A stretch of 41,664 bases of DNA. Source: an uncultured Clostridia bacterium (lineage in GTDB: Bacteria > Bacillota > Clostridia > Christensenellales > UBA1242). Made by a program: the position numbers and the translations under genes. This document shows, in pieces, positions 1 to 8,499 of the stretch; the stretch's first letter is position 1, and each line of letters opens with the position of its first letter. The stretch covers positions 1 through 41,664 of the forward strand of contig CAKVOF010000008.1 in the NCBI GenBank assembly GCA_934778125.1, given 5' to 3'. The notes under the pieces were generated by a model. It ran no database searches. It worked only from the letters and a program-made list of their open reading frames with translations, and had not been told where the DNA came from.

Positions 1-12
1 AGTGGCATTTGA

Positions 13-118
13 TATAAACTGACGCAGAATCAAAACTGTGATTCCTTGATTTATCAAGGAGTTGCGTTTAGCAACTTAAAATTTGGCTTGCCCAAATTTT
101 AACATCACATAGTTTATA
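13..118. repeat. Cloverleaf-like intergenic element A (four arms)
   Basis: A closing stem, 13-20 with 111-118, encloses four hairpins: 27-32/39-44, 43-49/54-60 (loop TTTA), 60-65/71-76 and 76-86/92-102. The closing stem is short and may continue imperfectly to the left edge, so the copy could extend beyond the window. It is the most AT-rich of the six copies. Arm two contains CTTGATTTATCAAG, which recurs exactly in element B. The function is unknown. Membership in the family rests on architecture rather than sequence. Confidence 0.6.
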
Positions 119-155
119 CTAATCACCTTTATCATTATTTTTTAATAAACTTAAT

Positions 156-190
156 AAAGCCCTAACATTTGTTATAAATGTTAGGGCTTT
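156..190. terminator. Bidirectional rho-independent terminator
   Basis: A perfect 15-bp inverted repeat, 156-170 with 176-190, has a five-base loop. A-rich and T-rich flanks allow it to act in both directions. It lies about 55 bp past the yqeY stop and should end that minus-strand transcript. Confidence 0.85.
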
Positions 191-243
191 ATTTGTGATA
201 TTTCAATAACTATCTACTAAAGTTGTGTAAAAAATAAAGCATA

Positions 244-669
244 TTAACTTAAACTTTTTAAAACTTCACTAACAGCCTTCATATCAACTTTACCATTATA
301 ATTTGTTTTGAAATGGCGCATAACGCTTGGAACCGTTTTGTCTTCTAAAGTTTCAATTATTGCCTTTATTTCTTCATTTGATAAAAGTTGTGGCAAATAT
401 TTTTCAATTAAACTTTTTTGCTCTAAAATATTTTTATGTTCTTCTTCATTTCCAACTTTTTTATAATTTTCTGCTTCCTCATCAAGCTCTTTAATTGTTT
501 TTTGAATCATTCTAACCATATCTGCATCTTCAACTGGCTTGCCAGATGTTCTGCTATCAATTGTTGCTTGAAGATGTTTGTTAATTAAAATTCCATAAAT
601 ATTTCTAGCATTAACATTTTTATCTTTCATTGCTTGAATATTAGCTTTTTTAATTTCGTCAATTATCAT
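244..669 (-). CDS. yqeY: GatB/YqeY domain-containing protein
   Basis: This 141-residue protein matches the small YqeY family in length and layout. It starts MIIDEIKKANIQAMKDKN, continues as mostly charged helices, and has the typical segment EKYLPQLLSNEEI near residues 90-102. The family shares its fold with the tail domain of the GatB amidotransferase subunit that binds tRNA. Free-standing YqeY has no settled function, though a role around tRNA or aminoacylation is usually suggested. The start is fixed by GAAAGGAAAA just upstream. The gene stands alone, with its own terminator downstream and a gap of about 190 bp to the next gene. Confidence 0.88.
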   Translation of the reverse strand: MIIDEIKKANIQAMKDKNVNARNIYGILINKHLQATIDSRTSGKPVEDADMVRMIQKTIKELDEEAENYKKVGNEEEHKNILEQKSLIEKYLPQLLSNEEIKAIIETLEDKTVPSVMRHFKTNYNGKVDMKAVSEVLKSLS

Positions 670-862
670 AAAATTTTCCTTTCTCTTTATTTTTCTATTA
701 AGTATATTCCATCACTTAAAAATTTGTCAAACTTATTTTAAAATTTTCAATTTAATTGTTTTGTAAATTTTGTTGTTTATTAATCCTATTGAATGCTTGC
801 AACCATATATATAACTTAAAAACAAATTTTATTTCTCACACTCATAAAAGCATAATTCTATT

Positions 863-1888
863 TTAGTTTTTAGCACACTCTAAAACTTCATCAATATTTT
901 CTTTATATATAGTTCTGTTCCCTTTCTCAATCTCTTTCACTATCCTTACTACTTGATCAGAATATGGAACTGAAACATTTTTAACTTTTGCAAGCCTACA
1001 AATTTTTCCTGTTAAATAATCTATTTCAGTTTTCTTTCCGTTATCTAAATCATTTAACATAGAAGAAATTAATAAACCATTATTTTTCTTTATTAAGTTC
1101 ATCATTTTGCGGGCATATAATTTGCCTTTGAATGTGTTGTCCACAAATCTATAATAATCCAATTGGTTGTGATACTTTGGAATATTAACGCCAAGTTCGT
1201 TGAACACCATCACTGCTTCATTGATAAGATTTTTAAATAATGTTCTGCCTTTTTTATCATCCAAAAACTTTCCTAATCTTAAACCTGAAATTGCCCCAAT
1301 TGCTGAAATTGCTGAATTCATTACAATTCTGCTTAACGTGAATTCAAGCATATTTTCCGATATTTCAACTTTTGATATTCGCTCCAACAATGCCTTCACA
1401 ATACCCAAAAATGGCCTAGCTGTTTTATCATAAATTCCGATAGTTGTTTTGCCTTGAGATAGCACTTTTATTTTACATGGGCTAATTCTAACCGAACTCC
1501 ACTCAATAAACATTGAAACAACTCTACTAAGCGGAAGATATTGCCTAATATCTTGATACGTTAACACGTTTCCCGCAACCACAACAATTCCATTTTCACT
1601 TAAATATGGCACAACGTTTTTAACATTCTCTGCCACCGAATATGCCCTAGTGGTAACAAAAATGACATCTTTTTTTTCATTAAACTCATCCACACTTTTA
1701 ACGGATTTCACAAGATAACTATGCTCTCCAAACACGCCGATTACATCCATATTAACATAATTATCCATCATAAGCCCGTCTTCGTGCTTATACAACATTT
1801 CCACATTAAAACCGCTTTCCGCTAGTATTGTTGCAATAACTCCACCAACAGCTCCAGAACCAACCACCCCAATTTTTAAATCTGCCAT
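863..1888 (-). CDS. Ketopantoate reductase family protein (PanE/ApbA-like)
   Basis: This 341-residue NAD(P)-dependent dehydrogenase opens with the dinucleotide-binding motif GSGAVGG within the first 20 residues. It has the two-domain layout of the 2-dehydropantoate 2-reductase family: an N-terminal Rossmann domain and a helical C-terminal domain around residues 180-330. The classical PanE reaction reduces ketopantoate to pantoate for coenzyme A synthesis. Many clostridial paralogues have unknown substrates and no other pantothenate genes lie nearby, so the exact reaction is uncertain. An upstream in-frame TTG at 1900 was rejected because its codon abuts GGAG, while ATG at 1888 is correctly spaced behind it. 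No clear terminator was seen downstream. Confidence 0.8.
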   Translation of the reverse strand: MADLKIGVVGSGAVGGVIATILAESGFNVEMLYKHEDGLMMDNYVNMDVIGVFGEHSYLVKSVKSVDEFNEKKDVIFVTTRAYSVAENVKNVVPYLSENGIVVVAGNVLTYQDIRQYLPLSRVVSMFIEWSSVRISPCKIKVLSQGKTTIGIYDKTARPFLGIVKALLERISKVEISENMLEFTLSRIVMNSAISAIGAISGLRLGKFLDDKKGRTLFKNLINEAVMVFNELGVNIPKYHNQLDYYRFVDNTFKGKLYARKMMNLIKKNNGLLISSMLNDLDNGKKTEIDYLTGKICRLAKVKNVSVPYSDQVVRIVKEIEKGNRTIYKENIDEVLECAKN

Positions 1889-2223
1889 ACCATTCTCCAA
1901 TCGTTTACTTTTTTAAATCGAATCACATTTAATTATCACTTATCGCCATCATCTTATTTAATTCAAAAAAGAAAAACATCTAATATTAAATTTACTACTA
2001 TTTTATAAATATGGCATAATTTTGTCAAATTAATAGGACTTATTATTTTTTTTAGAATTAACTCACTTAATAAAATTAGAGCTAAGTTCTATAAAAAAAT
2101 AAAAACCATTTGAGATTATTTCACAATTTTCAAAAGGGGCTTTATTTTATAATTATTCGAAATAAAACTATAACTATCTATTAATCAATTAATTATTTAG
2201 CATATATTCTCCATCAAATTTGT
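1889..2223. other. Intergenic region, no gene seen
   Basis: This AT-rich stretch lies between the PanE-family gene and the HAD gene, both on the minus strand. It should hold the PanE-family promoter and the HAD transcript end. I see only a weak inverted repeat near 2143-2167 and no convincing terminator, RNA or open reading frame. Confidence 0.5.
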
Positions 2224-3024
2224 TTAGTCACTTAATGCAACTTTATCGATAATTCCTTGCAAATACTTAAACAATTCGCTACCTTTTGAATAATCAGCTG
2301 GAGCATATACTTGAACTCTGCCAGCATCGTAAATCGATTTTGCAACAGCCTTCGAACTGTCTTTTTCAGGGTTATAAACGGCGATACTTGTTCCACCCTT
2401 TTCCTTAACAACACGCATACAAGGTATGTCTGTTAATCCATCGCCAATATAAACCATATTTGCAAATGGAAATCTTTCTTCTGGCTTGAAATAGTCGTTA
2501 ACCCTATTATCAGTGTAGTCCATAACATTTTTTTCAATTCTAAACAAAAATTGGGTTTTATTTGTGAAATTTATAACCTGACAAGGATAGTACGCTTCTC
2601 CGTTATCATCGTAAGCATAAAATGATGCATAAATATTTTTAAAATATTTTGCTATTTTAGTGCCTTCAATTATCTCTCTTGAGCCCGCACTTATGATATA
2701 GTGCTCAACTTCCACACCTTTACTTTTGCCATATTGATTTAAATTTTTAAAGTACGACTCCACACCTTTATAATACTCAATGTTTTTTCCATGAGACTTA
2801 AGCCACTCTTTAGTTACTTTAATGTTTTTTTCTTTCGCCAATCTTTGAATAGTCCAAAGTGATGCCAAAACGTTATCCATATCTTGCTCAAACACAGGCG
2901 TGTTTGAAACTTTCCAAAAATCATCAGGATTATCATAACCTAGTTCTTTAATTAAGGTAAAATCTTGCATATTTAGCGGGCTAAGTGTTCCATCAAAGTC
3001 GTACATAATTTTAACTTTCTTCAT
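2224..3024 (-). CDS. HAD-superfamily phosphatase
   Basis: This 266-residue protein has the HAD motif I nucleophile sequence DFDGTLS at residues 9-15. Motif IV, GDGLTDIPCM, lies around residues 194-203 and supplies the second metal-binding acidic residues. A serine in SAGSRE near residue 113 fits motif II. The long insertion between motifs I and II resembles the phosphoserine-phosphatase-like branch with a helical cap, but the substrate cannot be read from sequence. The ATG is preceded by AAAGGAGAAG at good spacing. No partner gene is evident, as the flanking gaps exceed 300 bp on both sides. Confidence 0.82.
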   Translation of the reverse strand: MKKVKIMYDFDGTLSPLNMQDFTLIKELGYDNPDDFWKVSNTPVFEQDMDNVLASLWTIQRLAKEKNIKVTKEWLKSHGKNIEYYKGVESYFKNLNQYGKSKGVEVEHYIISAGSREIIEGTKIAKYFKNIYASFYAYDDNGEAYYPCQVINFTNKTQFLFRIEKNVMDYTDNRVNDYFKPEERFPFANMVYIGDGLTDIPCMRVVKEKGGTSIAVYNPEKDSSKAVAKSIYDAGRVQVYAPADYSKGSELFKYLQGIIDKVALSD

Positions 3025-3483
3025 TTATCTTCTCCTTTCATTTTTATTTATTTCTAATTTTTGTTAAAAAAAATACTAATCCAAACTTAATTTCATTCTT
3101 ATCATTCAATTATGTTTTTCGCGTTTGAAACTTTTGCATTTTCACATAATCAAGATATGTTTAATTTATTCAATTTGCTATTGAATAATTAAATTATATC
3201 ATAAATGTTTAAAATACACAATAGAGTGACAATTGTTTTTTTATATGGATACTATTTAATATATTAATAACCAGCCCATTAATATTTATTTTTTCCACTA
3301 CAATTCAAAAAACTTCTTTAATTATACTATCACACTAATTTAACTAATTATCATTTCAAAATCCACACCATAAGGCAACACTAAAAAATGTTGATTTAAA
3401 AATCTAAATTTATGTTTAAGTTATTGCATATTTGTTTAGAATGATTTATAATAGGTTAAATTATAACAAAATATGGAGATTTT
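3025..3483. other. Divergent intergenic region
   Basis: This 459-bp AT-rich region separates the HAD gene from the XRE-regulator operon. Its right end has a strong promoter (listed separately). The remainder shows no gene, RNA fold or strong inverted repeat that I can support. Confidence 0.5.
3424..3452 (+). promoter_or_regulatory. Sigma-A-type promoter of the XRE-RSH operon
   Basis: TTGCAT at 3424-3429 and a consensus TATAAT at 3447-3452 are separated by exactly 17 bp. Transcription would begin near 3459, leaving a leader of about 25 bases with GGAG at 3475-3478 before the ATG. Confidence 0.75.
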
Positions 3484-4464
3484 ATGGATAATTCTATCTT
3501 TATTTCAAACTTGAAAAATTTAATGACTAACAATAATTTAACCCAAAGGAATTTAAGCGATGTAACACATGTATCGCCCGCAACAATTAATATGTATTTA
3601 AACAAAAACTTAGAGCCTAGCCTAAATTTTTTGTGTGAGATTAAAAATAATTATGGCTACAGCATAGATGATTTTTGTTTTAAAAACTTAAATTTTATGG
3701 CACCAGAAGAAAAGATTAAGCTAAATCAAAGCCTTAGAAAATTCATCGGAACATATATTTTATATTGCTATAATTCTAGCGAATATAAAGGCAAAGTTAG
3801 TAGTTTCTCTAAATCAACCCTAAAATATGGTGTTTTAACAATTCTTGCGAACGAAAGTGGAAATGGCCTAAGAGTTGTGTGCAATTTTATTAAAGAAAGA
3901 GATTTTGCCGAAACATTTAAGCAAACTCTTGATGAAACACCTCTAAGCGAAAGAGAAGCTCTCCACACTCAAAATGAACAATGCTACACTGGCAATATTG
4001 AAACAAGCCTAACTCAAATATTTATCTATCTTAAAAGCGACTTATTAAACGATCAAAGTTTGATAATCTTAAACAATCCTCCTAGCAATAAAGAATATAT
4101 AGGCGGGCTTGGAACAGCAAATTCAGTTTCGCGCGGAAGAGAACATATGCCTTGCATCCAATTCATTCTTCTTTCTAAAAAGGTTTTGAAGATTCCAGAT
4201 GGTGAAATCTATAATATGCTATCACTTGGCGTTAGTGATGTTAATGTGGAGATTGAATCTGAGCAACTTTTAAATTTATTTAAAAATCTTTATATTAAAA
4301 ACGACAACATCAAAGATGATTTAAGCGAATATCAAAAAAAGAAAATCTTTGAAAACAGTCTAAACAACATCTTAATTGATTTAATAGATGCAAATATGTT
4401 TAGATTTGCCAAAGTTTCAAACACCGAAGATGATGATTATTACAGAATCATAAAAGATGAATAA
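3484..4464 (+). CDS. XRE-family transcriptional regulator with unknown C-terminal domain
   Basis: This 326-residue protein begins with an XRE/Cro helix-turn-helix at about residues 8-60. LTQRNLSDVTHVSPATINMY has the spacing of the two HTH helices, so it should bind DNA. The remaining 260 residues form a larger soluble domain that I do not recognise, plausibly a ligand sensor or oligomerisation module. There are no membrane segments. It is the first gene after a strong promoter, and the RSH-like gene follows 39 bp later on the same strand without a terminator, so the two are probably co-transcribed. Autoregulation is plausible but no operator repeat was identified. Confidence 0.75.
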   Translation: MDNSIFISNLKNLMTNNNLTQRNLSDVTHVSPATINMYLNKNLEPSLNFLCEIKNNYGYSIDDFCFKNLNFMAPEEKIKLNQSLRKFIGTYILYCYNSSEYKGKVSSFSKSTLKYGVLTILANESGNGLRVVCNFIKERDFAETFKQTLDETPLSEREALHTQNEQCYTGNIETSLTQIFIYLKSDLLNDQSLIILNNPPSNKEYIGGLGTANSVSRGREHMPCIQFILLSKKVLKIPDGEIYNMLSLGVSDVNVEIESEQLLNLFKNLYIKNDNIKDDLSEYQKKKIFENSLNNILIDLIDANMFRFAKVSNTEDDDYYRIIKDE

Positions 4465-4503
4465 CTCACCCCTTAAACAAATCGAATTAAAATAGGATTA
4501 ATT

Positions 4504-5946
4504 ATGGAAGATTATAAAATCATTTTTCAAAATATGATAGAACGCCTTAAAGAAAAGAAAGCCATAGATATTATAAATGTATATAAAGCGTTCGAAACAG
4601 CAGAAAAGTTGCACGCAAACCAATTTCGAAAAGCTGGCGATCCATACATTTTGCACCCAGTTAGAGTTGCCGAAATTTTGGAAAGGCTAGACTTTAACAC
4701 TAATGTTATTGCAGGAGCACTTTTGCACGACACAGTAGAAGATTGCGGTTACACAATTGAAGAAATTAAAAAAGACTTTAACCCAACAATTGCCAAAATT
4801 GTTGATGGCGTTACAGCTATAGAAAGCAAAGATACTCATAAAACCGAACTAACAAAAATGCTTGAAGAAGAGTTAACATTTCAAAAGTTAATTTCTATTG
4901 GCAAAGAAAATCTTTATGCGTTTTTTATTAAGTTTGCTGATAGACTTCACAATTTAACCACAATCTCGAGTTTCCCCGTTTATAAACAATTAGCCAAAGT
5001 AAAAGAAACCGAGAGATGGATTATTCCTTTTTTGAAAATTTTAAAGTGCAATTATTTTCACTCAAAAATCACAAACGAATGTTTTAAAATTCAAAATCAA
5101 TTAAGCATTCAAAATTACCAGCTTCTATATAACAAGTTTCATTGTTACAATAAAAACAAATATAAATCTTTAATCAACGACTTAACAATAAACTTTGGCG
5201 AATATGCAAAAAGAAGAAATTTCAAAGATTCATTCAAAATCAATATCCATAAGTGCACCGAACTTGAAACATATAACATAATGAAAGATGTGTTGGAAGT
5301 TAAGTCACTTTTCGATGTTAAGCAAAGTTACTTTGTTAAATTGAACATAAATAAATTATACTTTGTTTTTGAAAACAACCGAAATCAAAGATACTTAACA
5401 GATCTTGTTTTCAACTACTTAACAGAAGAAAAAACATCTCACTTAATTAAAATAATCGGTTATGGAATAGATGACTTCACTGGAAGCCGATATATAGTTG
5501 TGGAAGATAACTATAGGAATAAATATCAACTTTATATTTTTAACAGAAAAAATTATAATATTTATAAAAACGGATTTACCGAAAACTACGATATTAGTTA
5601 TATTGATCCAAACACAACGGGAAATATTTCAACAAACTATATAAGAGTGTTAACTAGAAGTAGCGAAATTATATACATGCCAGAAGGCTCAACTATTTTA
5701 GACTTTGCTTTTAGAATTCACAACGATTTTGGATTCGCTTGCAAAGGTGCCTACCTAAACGATGCTCCAACTATCTCTCACATTTCCACAGTTTTATCCG
5801 CAGGTGACAAAGTAAATTTGATTATTGATAAAGATGAGAAATCAGGGCTTTGCAACAATATTGCTCAAATAAGATGGATTATGTATGCAAAAACTGAACA
5901 CGCTCAAAAGCAATTAGTACGATATTTTGAAAATAATGAGCTATAA
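4504..5946 (+). CDS. RelA/SpoT-like protein: HD hydrolase and TGS domains, synthetase not recognisable
   Basis: This 480-residue protein has a well-preserved (p)ppGpp-hydrolase-type HD domain at about residues 25-150: FRKAGDPYILHPVRVAEIL, the HD pair in LLHDTVED, and FADRLHNL. Near residues 372-432 is a TGS domain (MPEGSTILDFAFRIHNDFGF), followed by a short helical tail with RWIMYAKTEHAQ, as in long RSH proteins. The region between them, where Rel/SpoT carries the synthetase, has none of its landmarks; the NGYQSLHT-type motif in particular is absent. Usual long RSH proteins exceed 700 residues, so this one is short. The inferred activity is (p)ppGpp or related nucleotide hydrolysis without synthesis. 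It is the second gene after the XRE regulator and ends at a bidirectional terminator. Confidence 0.78.
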   Translation: MEDYKIIFQNMIERLKEKKAIDIINVYKAFETAEKLHANQFRKAGDPYILHPVRVAEILERLDFNTNVIAGALLHDTVEDCGYTIEEIKKDFNPTIAKIVDGVTAIESKDTHKTELTKMLEEELTFQKLISIGKENLYAFFIKFADRLHNLTTISSFPVYKQLAKVKETERWIIPFLKILKCNYFHSKITNECFKIQNQLSIQNYQLLYNKFHCYNKNKYKSLINDLTINFGEYAKRRNFKDSFKINIHKCTELETYNIMKDVLEVKSLFDVKQSYFVKLNINKLYFVFENNRNQRYLTDLVFNYLTEEKTSHLIKIIGYGIDDFTGSRYIVVEDNYRNKYQLYIFNRKNYNIYKNGFTENYDISYIDPNTTGNISTNYIRVLTRSSEIIYMPEGSTILDFAFRIHNDFGFACKGAYLNDAPTISHISTVLSAGDKVNLIIDKDEKSGLCNNIAQIRWIMYAKTEHAQKQLVRYFENNEL

Positions 5947-6153
5947 ACTAAATATGTAGTTATTGCCATCAACAGTACACTTTGTGACAATATTAAGCGA
6001 TGTTATGTCTTAATCTCAACTAATGATAGCAATTAAAAATCACTTTTTGCAATTATTATCACTATATCAAACAAGTAACCTTCCATTTAATAAATATACT
6101 ATTAAATATAACTTATTTAAAAATACAACACTTTCAATTCCTTTATCCTCACA

Positions 6154-6192
6154 AAAAAACAACTAAGACTTTACTTTCCTTAGTTGTTTTTT
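6154..6192. terminator. Bidirectional rho-independent terminator
   Basis: A perfect 14-bp stem, 6154-6167 with 6179-6192, begins with six A and ends with six T. It sits between the convergent RSH-like gene and hpt and can serve both. The other 200 bp of this gap shows nothing else. Confidence 0.88.
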
Positions 6193-6211
6193 ATCACACT
6201 CAAAATTTAAA

Positions 6212-6739
6212 TCATTCAAAATAATTATAGTTAGGATCAAATGTATAAACATTTCTTAAATTTCTATATTTCTCATCAACATCAAGACCAAATCCTAACA
6301 CGAACAAATCATCAATAGTTTTCCCAACATAATCAGCCTTAAACTCAACTTTTCTTCTTGATGGCTTATCAAGCATTGTAACAAATGTTATCGATTTTGG
6401 ATTTCTAGATTCTAAAATTGGTTTAAGAGTACTCATCGTTAATCCACTATCAATGATATCTTCAACAATTATAACATCTCTGCCAGTTATATCATATTCA
6501 AAATCTTTTTTCATTTTAACGTTTCCACTAGTTTCAAACCCACCATTATAGCTTGACATTCTAATATAATCAACAAGAATCGGCAACTTTATATGCTTTA
6601 TTAATTCGTTATGAAATGGGCAAGCGCCCTTTAAAACACAAGCAACAATAGGCTCCCCACCTTTAAATTTTTTTGTTAACTCAGCACCAATTTTTTCACA
6701 CACATCAACAATTTCTTTTTCACTTAAAACTCTTTCCAT
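6212..6739 (-). CDS. hpt: Hypoxanthine (guanine) phosphoribosyltransferase
   Basis: This 175-residue purine-salvage enzyme condenses hypoxanthine or guanine with PRPP to make IMP or GMP in the cytosol. The PRPP-binding motif is VIIVEDIIDSGLTM around residues 88-101. The C-terminal hood region (FVLGFGLDVDEKYRNL) matches HPRT enzymes, as does the overall length. The ATG follows AAGGAGG at ideal spacing. The stop is TGA, which supports the standard code here. It is monocistronic, convergent with the RSH-like gene. In Bacillota this enzyme is a known (p)ppGpp target, which makes the neighbour notable, although the genes are on opposite strands. Confidence 0.93.
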   Translation of the reverse strand: MERVLSEKEIVDVCEKIGAELTKKFKGGEPIVACVLKGACPFHNELIKHIKLPILVDYIRMSSYNGGFETSGNVKMKKDFEYDITGRDVIIVEDIIDSGLTMSTLKPILESRNPKSITFVTMLDKPSRRKVEFKADYVGKTIDDLFVLGFGLDVDEKYRNLRNVYTFDPNYNYFE

Positions 6740-6961
6740 ATTTCCTCCTTTAATGATTTAAAATATAATAAAATCACTATTTATTAATCTTTACATATCA
6801 AACAATATTAATTACAACAACCCACCTATAAACTTGCCATATATCTAACTTGCATTCATATAAGCACAGCATTGATATTTTTATTATTGTAGAGATTTAA
6901 ATAATAACACTTTAATAAAAATAACACAAGTTTAATTAAAGCCTAACCCAAAAAACATTGT

Positions 6962-6991
6962 TAACATTTACACACTTTTAAGCATATAAAC
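6962..6991 (+). promoter_or_regulatory. Candidate promoter of the SIS-domain gene
   Basis: TTAACA at 6962-6967 and TATAAA at 6986-6991 are separated by 18 bp. A start site near 6998 would leave a leader of about 30 bases containing AGGAGC ahead of the ATG at 7027. Confidence 0.5.
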
Positions 6992-7026
6992 TAAAACATA
7001 GAAAAAATAATTTAGGAGCTAAAAAA

Positions 7027-8088
7027 ATGGAAACAACAAATGGTGCAAATATGCTCAAGGAAATCTCAGAAATCCAAGTTGGCTTAATAAACACTTTATC
7101 ATCGTTTAAAAACAAACTCAATTATAAACTTCCTAGCAACTTTTACGAGATGTTTAATAGAATCCACATAATCGCTTGCGGAACTAGTTACCATTCAGGC
7201 CTAGCAGGAAAAATACTTATAGAAAAACAACTCAATATTCCATGCGATATAACACTTGCTCATGAGTTTAGCGAGGCAACACACTTTATTTCATCTTCAA
7301 CACTTTATATTTTTATCTCCCAAAGCGGAAAGACCACCGATGTGCTAAAAGCATTTGATATTATTTGCAAATATCAATTAAGGTCTCTTGCTATCACTAA
7401 CAACGAAAACAGCATTTTAAACAAACGCGCAACATATTATCTATCATTAAAGGCTGGCGAAGAATTAGCTGTTGCAAGCACAAAGGCATTTAATTGCCAA
7501 ATTCTAGCATTTATGATATTCAATGAATACATAAAATCAAAGACCATTGCCCACTTCAATAAATTTATAAACAAACAAATAAACACAATTAAAAAAGGCA
7601 AATTTGAAAGCCTAAAACTTGAAGAAATTAAAGACTTAAGCAATTTAATATCAAACTATAAAACGATATACTTTGCTGGTTCTGGCTTTGATTATGTGTT
7701 AGCAAAAGAAAGTGCCTTGAAGATTAAAGAAACATGCTACATCAACACAATTGCAATACCAACAATGGAAATACCACATGGCACAATGGCAGTTTATGAC
7801 AATAACAGCTTAGTTATTATCATAAACAACCAACTTTCTAACACAAACAACACAACTAGTATCGTAAATAAAATTAAAGAAACGGGAGCTAAAGTTGTGT
7901 TAGTATCATCACTAAGCAAGAAGCACTATAAATGCAATTACGATGTGTTTACACAAACCCCAAAGCTATCTAACACATTAAAACTATGTGCAAGCATAAT
8001 TCCTTTTCAATATTTAGCATATCACACAAGTCTTAAACTCGGAAACAACCCGGATAGCCCAAGAATGCTAACTAAAGCCGTGATTTAA
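7027..8088 (+). CDS. Double-SIS sugar-phosphate isomerase, GlmS C-terminal-like
   Basis: This 353-residue protein corresponds to the isomerase half of glucosamine-6-phosphate synthase, without the N-terminal glutaminase. The first SIS domain has ACGTSYHSG near residue 50 and SQSGKTTD near 102. The second has KESALKIKE, keeping the Glu/Lys/Glu catalytic pattern, and MEIPHGTMA with the ring-opening His. The C-terminus PRMLTKAV keeps the active-site Lys of the GlmS tail. Active-site chemistry therefore looks intact. It could be a SIS-type glucosamine-6-phosphate deaminase, an ammonia-dependent GlmS-like enzyme, or a fructosamine deglycase relative; sequence alone does not decide. The ATG has AGGAGC seven bases upstream. 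It is monocistronic. Confidence 0.8.
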   Translation: METTNGANMLKEISEIQVGLINTLSSFKNKLNYKLPSNFYEMFNRIHIIACGTSYHSGLAGKILIEKQLNIPCDITLAHEFSEATHFISSSTLYIFISQSGKTTDVLKAFDIICKYQLRSLAITNNENSILNKRATYYLSLKAGEELAVASTKAFNCQILAFMIFNEYIKSKTIAHFNKFINKQINTIKKGKFESLKLEEIKDLSNLISNYKTIYFAGSGFDYVLAKESALKIKETCYINTIAIPTMEIPHGTMAVYDNNSLVIIINNQLSNTNNTTSIVNKIKETGAKVVLVSSLSKKHYKCNYDVFTQTPKLSNTLKLCASIIPFQYLAYHTSLKLGNNPDSPRMLTKAVI

Positions 8089-8171
8089 TTATAACTTTTT
8101 ATTTGATTGAATAACACTTATTCCAAATTGTTTAACAATTTAAAATATATTAATAAATAAACTCAACAACA

Positions 8172-8222
8172 AAAAAAGATGCTTATCATTAATCCTAAAA
8201 ATTAATAATAAACATCTTTTTT
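8172..8222 (-). terminator. Long terminator hairpin, best paired in minus-strand RNA
   Basis: A 22-position stem (8172-8193 with 8201-8222) has only two C-A mismatches on the plus strand. On the minus strand both become G.U pairs, so the RNA hairpin is complete only for transcripts from the right. It therefore probably ends the unknown-gene operon at 8260, though its A/T tails may also stop the SIS gene. Confidence 0.8.
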
Positions 8223-8259
8223 GGCATTGTCATCATAACAAAGGAAACTTTAAAGCAAA

Positions 8260-8499
8260 TTAATTATTATCAATTATCTTTTTAATTTCTTTTAAGTTAT
8301 CAAGCGTTAATTCTTCTTTAATTTCACGATAAGCATCGTTAAATGCTTGTTTAACAACTTTATCGTAGTTTGGGTTTTCATTTGCAACTTCTTTCATCTT
8401 ACTTGCAAACTCAACAACCTCTTCTTTTGTTGTGAAATCAATTTCACCAATAATCCTCTCAATGATATCAAACTTATAGATGTTGCTATTTTTTGCCAT
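8260..8499 (-). CDS. Small hypothetical protein
   Basis: This 79-residue charged, helix-rich protein has no signal peptide, membrane segment or recognised domain. AAGGAG lies just before the ATG, inside the end of the preceding gene. The two reading frames overlap by 14 bp, which implies translational coupling. It is the last gene before a strong terminator. Its composition would suit a small partner or regulator of the upstream protein, but that is inference. Confidence 0.7.
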   Translation of the reverse strand: MAKNSNIYKFDIIERIIGEIDFTTKEEVVEFASKMKEVANENPNYDKVVKQAFNDAYREIKEELTLDNLKEIKKIIDNN

